Below are positions 13,980-22,400 of a DNA stretch of 26,633 nt, piece by piece. Numbering within the stretch: position 1 is the stretch's first letter; every line of letters begins with the position of its first letter. Source of the DNA: Anaerolineaceae bacterium (lineage in GTDB: Bacteria > Chloroflexota > Anaerolineae > Anaerolineales > Anaerolineaceae). Both the position numbers and the translations under genes were made by a program. The DNA is taken from NCBI GenBank assembly GCA_003524305.1, contig DQHW01000019.1, forward strand, positions 1 to 26,633. Direction: 5' to 3'. The notes under the pieces were generated by a model. It was not told the DNA's origin, made no database searches, and was given only the letters and a program-made list of their open reading frames with translations.

Positions 13980-16709
13980 TTACAACTTGCTTTCAACAAA
14001 CGGCGCCACCTGATCCAGCGCTTCAGACAGCTTGGATGCATCCTTGCCGCCTGCTTGTGCCAGCACGGGTCGTCCTCCGCCGCTGCCGCCAATAATTGGT
14101 GCAATCGCTTTGACAATGTCGCCGGCATTCAATCCGCGTTTGACCAGGTCTTCAGTCACAGCGCAAATGATGGTGGGTTTATCATTCACCACAGATCCAA
14201 GCGCCACCACACCAGACGGAAATTTCTCTCTAAATGCATCCGTCATCAATCGCAGCGTATCGTTATCCGCGTCATTCAAAAGAATGCTCAAAACAGGTAC
14301 ATTCTTGATCAATTTTGTCCCAGTCAGTTGTTTTGAAAATTCGGTTTTGACCAATTGTTGCTTCACTCCAATCATTTCACGCCGCAGGTCTTCATGTGCG
14401 TCCATTAATGCAGTGATTTTTACAGGCACTTCTTCAAGGCTGGCCGTCAGAATCTTTGCAGATTTACGCAGTGTCTTGTTGCGTTCTCTGATCACTTCAT
14501 AAGCTGCCCGGCCGGTCACCGCTTCAATACGTCTGACACCCGCGGCCGCGCTGCCCTCGCTGAGGATCAGGAAGGTGCCGATATCACCTGTATTTTCAAC
14601 ATGCGTGCCGCCGCACAATTCATAAGAAATGGGATTTTCGGCATCAATCGTCACAGTCCGCACAATTTCACCGTATTTCTCGCCAAACAAAGCCATTGCA
14701 CCTTCGGCCTTGGCTTCGGCCAATGACTTGGTCTTGATTGAAAGATCGTGATCTTCGAGAATCGCTTGGTTGACGCCCGCTTCAATTTGATCCAGTTTTT
14801 CAGCAGGGATGGCTTCGTGATGAGTGAAGTCAAACCGCAGCCGGTCTGGCGCCACCAAGGAGCCTGCCTGACGTGCATGTTCACCAATCACCTTATGCAG
14901 TTGTGCATGCAGTAAATGTGTGGCAGTATGGTTTCGCATGATATCCATGCGTCTCGGTTGATCAACCATAACCACGGCTTTATCGCCTACAGACACTTTA
15001 CCGCGGGTGACGGTTCCAAAATGGATGATCACTCCGGTGGCCGGTTTCTTGACTTCGGTGATTTCAACTTCCCAACTTCCATCAGCAGCCTGGATCCAGC
15101 CGGTGTCGCCCATCTGTCCGCCGCTGTCAATGTAAAATCCGGTTTGTGGAACAAGAAGTTCAACTTCTGAATCGGTCGGTGCAGAAGTGACCGCCTCTCC
15201 TTCACTGAACAATCCAATGATTTTGCCTTCTACTTTTAGCCATTCGTATGGATTATATTCAACCCCGTTGGTGCCAATTTCTTTGGATTGTTTGCATTTT
15301 TCAAGAACAGCGCTGTAGAGTTCTACGTTTTCGCCGCCCATTTTGCCCATTGCCTTGCCGCCGCCTGATTGCACTTTGTGCTCCTCCATGGCAGCCTTAA
15401 AACCGGCTTCATCCACGTTCAGGTCTTGTTCCTGGGCAACGTCCCGGGTCAGTTCAAAGGGCAAGCCGTGGGTGGCATAAAGCTCGAACGCTTTTTTGCC
15501 ATCCAATACCTTACCGCCGGTTTTTTTGAGTTCATTGAGCAGTTCATCCAGGTAGCCATAACCTTCTTCAACCGTACGCGCAAAACGTTTTTCTTCTCGG
15601 GTCAGGTTATCTAAAATGGCAATACGGTTCTTCTCAAGTTCAGGATAGGCTTCACTGTAATTGTTGATCACTACTTCTGCAATTTTTGCTAAAAAGGGTT
15701 CGGTCAAACCAAGTTTGGCGCCAAACCGCGCTGCCCGGCGGATGATCATACGGCAAATATAATTGCGCCCCATGTTGCCAGGAACCACACCGTCACCAAT
15801 CAAGAAAGTCACTGCCCGGGTATGGTCGGCAATCACGCGATATGGAGTGAAATTAGCATCCATCTCTTCAACCGTTTTGTTTGCCAGTGAGCGGATTCTG
15901 TCAACCAACGGATACAACAGATCCGTGCGATAGTTTGAGTTCTTGTTTTGCATGATCGAAACAATCCGATCCAGCCCCATGCCGGTATCCACATGCGTGG
16001 CTGGCAGCGGATCGAACTGGGTCAGGCTCACTCGATTGTATTGAATAAATACCAGGTTCCAAATTTCGAGATACCGTGTGCAGTCGCCATTGACAGCGCA
16101 CACATGCCCGGGCACGCCTTGTTTTTCGCAAGCCGCGGGTCCGCGATCCATATGAATTTCACTGCACGGCCCGCACGGACCGGTTTCAGCCATTTCCCAG
16201 AAATTATCCTTGCGCCCAAAGTACAGCACGTGGCTGGGGTCCATGCCAGGTTGTTCTTTCCAATAATTGGTTGCATCCTCATCCGTGGGTAAATTGCCTT
16301 TATCATCCTTAAAGACTGATGTGTAAAGGAATTTTGGGTCGATGCCCCATTCTTTGGTTAACAGTTCCCATGCCCAGGCAATGGCTTCTTTTTTATAATA
16401 ATCACCAAAAGACCAGTTGCCCAGCATTTCAAAAAATGTATGATGTGAATCGTCTTTACCCACATCCTCAAGATCGTTGTGTTTTCCGGCTACGCGCATG
16501 CATTTTTGTGAATTGACAGCCCGCGTATACGGTCTATCGTCAGTGCCCAGAAAAACATCCTTGAACTGCACCATGCCAGCATTTGTGAAAAGAATTGTGG
16601 CGTCTCCGCCTGGCACCAATGAAGAGGATGGAACGAAGGTATGTCCTTTTGAAATGAAGAAATCATTAAAAGATTGTCTGATCTCTGCGCCGGTCTTTGG
16701 TTTTTGCAT
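13980..16709 (-). CDS. alaS: Alanyl-tRNA synthetase
   Basis: About 909 residues. It charges tRNA-Ala and hydrolyses mischarged Ser- and Gly-tRNA. The class II core is at the N-terminus (FTNAGMVQFKDVFLG, HHTFFEMLGNWSFGDYYK), with ETGPCGPCSEIH and VDTGMGLDR. The editing domain has HTATH (His594, His598) and CGGTH (Cys699, His703), the four zinc ligands. The C-terminal C-Ala part ends IIGGSGGGRPVLAQAGGKD, the glycine-rich family tail. A GTG at 16718 is in frame, but AGGTGA overlapping it makes the ATG at 16709 the better start. A short 40-nt leader rules out a T-box. It is a single gene between two CCGCGG terminators. Confidence 0.97.
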   Translation of the reverse strand: MQKPKTGAEIRQSFNDFFISKGHTFVPSSSLVPGGDATILFTNAGMVQFKDVFLGTDDRPYTRAVNSQKCMRVAGKHNDLEDVGKDDSHHTFFEMLGNWSFGDYYKKEAIAWAWELLTKEWGIDPKFLYTSVFKDDKGNLPTDEDATNYWKEQPGMDPSHVLYFGRKDNFWEMAETGPCGPCSEIHMDRGPAACEKQGVPGHVCAVNGDCTRYLEIWNLVFIQYNRVSLTQFDPLPATHVDTGMGLDRIVSIMQNKNSNYRTDLLYPLVDRIRSLANKTVEEMDANFTPYRVIADHTRAVTFLIGDGVVPGNMGRNYICRMIIRRAARFGAKLGLTEPFLAKIAEVVINNYSEAYPELEKNRIAILDNLTREEKRFARTVEEGYGYLDELLNELKKTGGKVLDGKKAFELYATHGLPFELTRDVAQEQDLNVDEAGFKAAMEEHKVQSGGGKAMGKMGGENVELYSAVLEKCKQSKEIGTNGVEYNPYEWLKVEGKIIGLFSEGEAVTSAPTDSEVELLVPQTGFYIDSGGQMGDTGWIQAADGSWEVEITEVKKPATGVIIHFGTVTRGKVSVGDKAVVMVDQPRRMDIMRNHTATHLLHAQLHKVIGEHARQAGSLVAPDRLRFDFTHHEAIPAEKLDQIEAGVNQAILEDHDLSIKTKSLAEAKAEGAMALFGEKYGEIVRTVTIDAENPISYELCGGTHVENTGDIGTFLILSEGSAAAGVRRIEAVTGRAAYEVIRERNKTLRKSAKILTASLEEVPVKITALMDAHEDLRREMIGVKQQLVKTEFSKQLTGTKLIKNVPVLSILLNDADNDTLRLMTDAFREKFPSGVVALGSVVNDKPTIICAVTEDLVKRGLNAGDIVKAIAPIIGGSGGGRPVLAQAGGKDASKLSEALDQVAPFVESKL

Positions 16710-16751
16710 TAATTTCACCTGGTATGTATAAGATTTTTCGACTAATACTTA

Positions 16752-16779
16752 ATTATATTCGATAACTTCGTTAAAACAA
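16752..16779 (-). promoter_or_regulatory. Promoter of alaS
   Basis: On the minus strand TTGTTT (16779-16774) and a perfect TATAAT (16757-16752) are 16 bp apart, giving a start near 16745 and a leader of about 36 nt. It lies directly downstream of the terminator of the preceding gene. Confidence 0.6.
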
Positions 16780-16807
16780 AAAACCGCGGAGTTGATTCCG
16801 CGGTTTT
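16780..16807 (-). terminator. Terminator of the protease/TPR operon
   Basis: An 11-bp stem AAAACCGCGGA/TCCGCGGTTTT with a 6-nt loop. Read on the minus strand the stem runs into TTTTTTGTTTT. It begins 17 bases after the stop of the protease gene and shares the CCGCGG base with the terminator at 13930. Confidence 0.8.
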
Positions 16808-16823
16808 GCTATTTATTCTTTCT

Positions 16824-19496
16824 CTATCGGCTGACGGCTACTTTCAGCACCTGGCCTTGCTGATCGAGAGTGACCTTTGCAAAATGCTTGTGGATTTTAT
16901 CTGACTGGTTGACTTGTTTACTAAATGAGACCACAACCCGTTTCGGTTGACTGACGCTCTTGCCGCCGCCAGAAACCATCCGCGCCTGCTGATTCTGAAT
17001 TCGCACTTCAGCATATTCAATGCCGGGTAGATAATCTTTGACCAAATCTTTAGCCGTTGAAACCATCTTCGGGGTAACAGTAGCGCTTTTCTCATCATAA
17101 GTGGTGCGGTCACAAATGGTCTTCACCACCGGGGCCGCGGCTTCACGCCCAAGATTTTTTGCCGCCCCCTGGTATGGATCGTAAGCAATAAGCGGGTCGC
17201 CGTAAAGGATGAATGAGATCAATGTTTTTTGGTCTTCACCATCCAGGTAACCCTGACGGCGGTTCATTTCGCGAACAAAATCCACTTTGGCTTTGATAAA
17301 AGCATTTCCGATTGCCAGCCCTTCAGAAAGGTTCTTCATGATCAGGTAGCCAACCAGATCAGCGCCAATCAATGGTGTGCTGATAGAGCCGTAGGCAATT
17401 GTTGATGATCCGATCATTGCCAGAACGCCAATGCCGGTCATGGTCAGAGCAATGGATTCTTCCTCTTTCTTGCCGAAAATATGTCCGCCATAACAGGCCT
17501 CACTGTAAACAATGCGTGGACTGTTAGAATTTTTAATCAACTCTGAGGGTTTAAGTGCAGTCGGGTAATCCGGTCCGCCTAATTTATCAGCCGGGTCTTT
17601 TTGTCCGTACCAATCACTACCATCTTCAACACCGTGCAAATTGAAAAAGCCGATTGGCGCTGTAGTCAGTTTTGAGCCTGAAAAAGCCGAGGTTTTTCCA
17701 TTTGGTGATAAGAACAGGTTTTTGCCTTCTCCAATCGGACGAAAAGCAGCCAATGATGAACGTTTCCAGATTGAAGCGGTATAACCTATGTTTCCGTTAT
17801 TCTTGATCCAGGGCATATTCCAGGCTCGGACCATATTCATGATGCGGTTCACCCAGGTCTGCATTTGAGCTTCTTCCTGGTGATATTGAACTGTGTTTCT
17901 GATTTGGGTTAACAGCAGCCCAACTTCGCTGCCGGCTTCACCAGGCAAACGCCCAACCGGCCAGTCAGATACAAAGTAGTTGGTATCAAGGGAGCCATAA
18001 GGATTGTCTGATTTAACTTCTGCGTCTGAATCTTCAGTGGGATTAGGCAGTTTGTGGAAAGGAACGATGCTTTCGCCACCCACAATCAAAACACATCCTA
18101 TTCGTTCACCCTTCTTTTGCAGCGCTTTATCCAGGTCGGCCAATGCCAGTTTTATCTTCCATGGATCAATGGCGTCTATCGGAGTGATGCCGTACCTGCC
18201 GCAGATTTCAAGATCATCAGGCATAAATAAAATGGAACTCCAGGCATTTTTCTCCTGGATCGATTTCATCAATTTTTTGAGTTCATCTTGAATCACCTGG
18301 GTACTTTGAGCACCGTACTGGGTTTCAAGACCTTTTTTCATGCTCAAGATCACATAAGCCGGAAAACGGTTGTCAGAATTACTGATAACCGGCTGGTTGA
18401 TGCTTTCAGCTACCTTTTTTAACTCTTCTTCCACTTCTTTAACCGTTGAACTCTTACCGGTTGGTTTTTGTTTGTTTTCTTGAAACCTGGGGTGCTCCTG
18501 AAAACCGCCGTCTTCAGTGGGCAGCACCTTGTATCCATCAAAACTGCTTACTTCTGTGCGTATGGGTTGTTCCATTTCTGGTTCAATTGTCTCAGTCTCT
18601 TCAACCGTAGAGTCATCATAAATGGTTTGTCCATTTGATTTGGGATATGACGCAAAGGTATTTACACTGGGGGTTCCCGGACCTGCATTCAAAATGTTCA
18701 TCCCCAATTTACCAGCAACTTCGGCTGGTACACTGAAACTTGAAACCACTTCCATTTTTGATGGATAAAGCGGTCGATATGCAAAGTTGTTGCCCCACAT
18801 TCTGGTGGGTACCTGTGCGGAAGCATCATTTGCGGCGCACAAATGCATCATTTTTACTGCTTCATCATCATTGCCGGTCTCCATCCAGGCTTTCGCCAGG
18901 ATCAAGTTAATTTGCAGACATTCAGGCCATCGTTTTTGATAAAGTCGTGCCAAATTCAATACCGAGGTGGCATCAGCGATTTCAGAAGTAATCTCAAGGT
19001 GCAGCAGATCCGCCATTTCTGGATGTGTCGAATCACCCATCACCGGCATTAAAAGACCTTGGGCTTCGTCAAATCTTCGATTCGCAAGCATTTGTTTGAC
19101 TTGAATAAGTTTGGCACCCCAATCTGGCAGTTCAACAAGTTGACTCGGTTGTTCACCCAATGCTTGAAGAACTCCGTTGCATTTTCTTGCCAGAACCGGA
19201 TTTTCAATTGAGAAAAGTTCCACTCCGATTTTAAGTGCTTCCACATACAACGGATCATTCTTTAGTATCCGCTCAAGCACCTGTGCAGCCTGCTGGCTTC
19301 GGCCTTCGTTGAGTTGAGCGATGACATAATACAGGTTCACTTCAAGGTCACCCGGAAAAGCCGATAACCACACCAGTGCAGCCTGTCTCGTAAAACGGAA
19401 GGATTTTGCCTCCAGACCGTTTTTTAGCAGACGCAGCAGGTGTTCTCGATCGATCATCTGAACTTTTTGCGGGGTTGGTGAAATATTTGAGATCAT
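16824..19496 (-). CDS. TPR-like protein with C-terminal clan CD (C25/gingipain-type) cysteine protease domain
   Basis: 890 residues, no signal peptide, so probably cytosolic. Residues 15-220 are helical and TPR-like (for example QAAQVLERILKNDPLYVEAL and the NLILAKAWMETGNDDEAVKMM stretch). An acidic, low-complexity linker spans about 270-370. Residues 375-775 resemble a C25 peptidase: VLIVGGESIVPF, TNYFVSDWPVGRLP, then the clan CD His-Gly and Ala-Cys pair in FFNLHG (His621) and SEACYGG (Cys668), and the closing LYGDPLIAYDP. The last 100 residues look beta-rich. Known gingipains are secreted; an intracellular one joined to TPRs recalls caspase-like effectors such as TPR-CHAT. Its ATG overlaps the stop of the giant TPR gene (ATGA), so the two products are coupled and probably bind. 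Substrate unknown. Confidence 0.85.
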   Translation of the reverse strand: MISNISPTPQKVQMIDREHLLRLLKNGLEAKSFRFTRQAALVWLSAFPGDLEVNLYYVIAQLNEGRSQQAAQVLERILKNDPLYVEALKIGVELFSIENPVLARKCNGVLQALGEQPSQLVELPDWGAKLIQVKQMLANRRFDEAQGLLMPVMGDSTHPEMADLLHLEITSEIADATSVLNLARLYQKRWPECLQINLILAKAWMETGNDDEAVKMMHLCAANDASAQVPTRMWGNNFAYRPLYPSKMEVVSSFSVPAEVAGKLGMNILNAGPGTPSVNTFASYPKSNGQTIYDDSTVEETETIEPEMEQPIRTEVSSFDGYKVLPTEDGGFQEHPRFQENKQKPTGKSSTVKEVEEELKKVAESINQPVISNSDNRFPAYVILSMKKGLETQYGAQSTQVIQDELKKLMKSIQEKNAWSSILFMPDDLEICGRYGITPIDAIDPWKIKLALADLDKALQKKGERIGCVLIVGGESIVPFHKLPNPTEDSDAEVKSDNPYGSLDTNYFVSDWPVGRLPGEAGSEVGLLLTQIRNTVQYHQEEAQMQTWVNRIMNMVRAWNMPWIKNNGNIGYTASIWKRSSLAAFRPIGEGKNLFLSPNGKTSAFSGSKLTTAPIGFFNLHGVEDGSDWYGQKDPADKLGGPDYPTALKPSELIKNSNSPRIVYSEACYGGHIFGKKEEESIALTMTGIGVLAMIGSSTIAYGSISTPLIGADLVGYLIMKNLSEGLAIGNAFIKAKVDFVREMNRRQGYLDGEDQKTLISFILYGDPLIAYDPYQGAAKNLGREAAAPVVKTICDRTTYDEKSATVTPKMVSTAKDLVKDYLPGIEYAEVRIQNQQARMVSGGGKSVSQPKRVVVSFSKQVNQSDKIHKHFAKVTLDQQGQVLKVAVSR

Positions 19497-22400
19497 GATT
19501 GCGAACTCGCTTCCTGTGAGTGATGTACCAGCTTCAATGCCAATAATGCGCCAAGCTGCCGTCGAATAGTGACGTCTTGCGGGTCAATTTCAACAGCTTT
19601 TTGTAGAACCTTCTCAGCCGCATTGTAATTCTTTGAGTTGCGATACAGGTTTGCCGCTGCCAGGTAGCTGCGGGTATCATTGGGCGCTGCATCCATGGCT
19701 TGTTTCAAAGCATCCAGCGCTTTGGTGAATTCACGCTGCTGTTCATAAACTTTACTCAACATCAAATAACCATCAGTACTGGCTGCTTTATGCGCAATCC
19801 CCTGGCTGAGATGATGAATAGCCTGGTCAAGCTGACCTGTTTCAACACTAATTTTACCTAAAAATAGATGCAAGTCAGGTTCATCGGGTTCAACCTGCAA
19901 TGCACGTTTTACCGTCATTTCGGCATCCGCTGTATCACCGTTTTCTTCCTGTGCAGATGCCAACATTTTCATTAAATCCACATTTTCTGGATATTTTTCT
20001 GAGAACGATGAAATTAACTCTTTGGCATAAGCGCCGCCGTTTATTTCTTTAACCAGGTTGACATGTTCAACCATGGTTTGCACGGTAACATTATCACACT
20101 GGTTGGTCATTTCAAGTGCTGCCAGCGCTTGTTGCTTTTCTCCTCTTTCGTGCAGCACTTTCGCCAGGAATAAAATGGCGTTCGCGTCTTTTTTATTCTG
20201 TGTGACGGCTGTTCTAGCCATATCAAGCGCTTTATCCAGGTTGCCATTTAGCATATGGATTTTGCCGCTCATTAAATACGGTTTGATCGAGAAAGGATTG
20301 ACCTGGCTTGCCTTTTTGGCAGATTCCAGGGCATGTTCCAATTGGTCGCAATTGGATTGTGATTCAGCCAGCGCCTCCCAGGCTTCATAAAAGTTGGGGT
20401 TTTGCTTCGACAGGGGTACCAATATCTCTACAGCTTTTTGTGAGTCGCCTTCTGCTTCATATGCTTTGCCTAATTCAAGCGCGGCTTCCGCATTCTCAGG
20501 ACTCCTGTCAAATGCAGCTTGCAATTGAATGATGGCGTTTTTATTGTTGCCATAATTCTGCCAGAGGGAGGCAGCTTTCATGCGCCACAAGGTCTCATTA
20601 GGCCAATCGCTTATGGCTTGTTCAAGATCATTGATCGCCATATCCAACTTGCCAAGATTCTCATAGGTCAAGCCCCGCAAAGCCACCGCCGCCGGGATTA
20701 ACGGGTCGTTGGCGATCAGGGTGTTCAGTGTCTCAAGTGCGGCTGCTTCATCTCCATCAGCCTGGACGCATGCCAGTTCAAACAGCACCTGTGAATCGGT
20801 TGGGAACTTTTTTGCCACCTGCAAAGCAGTGGTTTCCTGTCCGTTGGCGTGCAATGCCGCCACCATGGCAGCCGCATCTTCAGGGGTTGGCGTAACCAAT
20901 GCAAAAGCCCTGATATTTTCAGAGTCGGGGGAGGCGGCCATCTTGCCACGCAGCAGCCAGCGTTCAACTTCTTTTTCTTTTTTACCGCCAGTCAAACCCG
21001 CCAAACCATCCAACTCTTCTTCAAAATTGACCTTGCTCAAGAAAGCGTCAGGGTTGTGCGCTTCAATGGAAAGTGAATTGGCAGTCTTCGTAAATTCTTT
21101 GGCCCTGGTCAGTGTGGATAAAGCTTGCATCACACAATCCAAATGCCAGCTATCATGTGCAACTGCTTCACTGCTGTATGTGAGCGCCTCATTCCAGCGC
21201 TTCAAGCTTGCTGCAGCTTTCACGAACAGTCTGACCAATCCAAGTTGAATGTGCAGCTCTTTTGCTTTAATTTCGTCTTTGGCTGAGACAACTTCATCAA
21301 GTATTGCTTCTGCATCAGCAAGATGACCGGTCATCAAGGTCAATTGAACGTCTGCCAGTTTGAGAGAAAGTGTATCCACTTTCCCTACTTTTTCAAAGAT
21401 TTGCTGAGCTTCTATGGCCTGGTTATTTTCGAGCAATGAATTAATCTTTAATGCCGTTAGGTGATCGATTGTTTCGTCATCCGTTTCATTTGTCATTATG
21501 GGCAGGTAAAGATCTTCACCGGGTAGCTCACCCAATGCCAGCGTGGATTCAATCGCGAGGATTCTGGCATCCGCATTTTCGGGTTCTCCATCCAGCCATA
21601 AAGCAGTGACTTCAAGACAAGTTGCTGCTTTGCCTTGCATCAACAATATTTTTGCTTCAAGTGCCCGGTTACCATAATTGGATGCCATCAATTTCTTCCA
21701 TCCATCCGGAATAAACACAAGCTCAAGTTCATCATCTTGTGTTGTATGGATAGTGTTTTGAACCAGGCTGATGGCTTTATCCAGCTCACCTGTTTTGATC
21801 AAAACATCTGCCTTAAAACATTGCACTAAATCGGATGGTTCATTCAGTTTATCCAACTGTTGACCGGCTTTTGCAAACTGCCCTTGCATATACTCATACC
21901 CGGCTAGATCCAACCCCGCGGAAAGCGATGCGTAAGATTGGGCTCGGTATTCCAAACAATTGCGCGCTGCTTCAATATCATGAATACTGTCATACAATTT
22001 GGCTGCCGATAATAACTCAGTCTCGGAGGATTCAACTGACAAATTCGTTTTGATCGCTTCCAAAAGTTCCAAAGCTTCGACTGATTTATCATTTTTAATT
22101 TTCATTTCAGCCAATTTCAAGCGCAGCAACAGATCGTCAGATTTCAACTCAATTATCGCAGCCAGTTTATCTTCAGCCGTATCACTCTTGCCTAACCCGG
22201 ATGCAAAATCAGCGAACCATAATGCACTTTCCACAATCTGCGGAGCCACATCCAACACGCGTTCTGCCTGCAACAGCGCATCGGATACTTCGCCGGCCAG
22301 CCCGTAAATATTGGCCATGATCTTGCGCAATCCAACCCATTCCGGTTGAGAATCCACGGCTTGTTTGATCGCCGCCAAAGCAACTTCAAACTTGCCCATG

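Noticed and set aside
16710..16750. T-box leader for alaS
   Set aside because: The leader from the predicted start is only about 36 nt, too short, and no T-box sequence is seen.
20709..21248. Open frame of 179 codons opposite the giant TPR gene
   Set aside because: Low-complexity Ser/Ala composition caused by the antisense of Ala/Leu-rich repeats.
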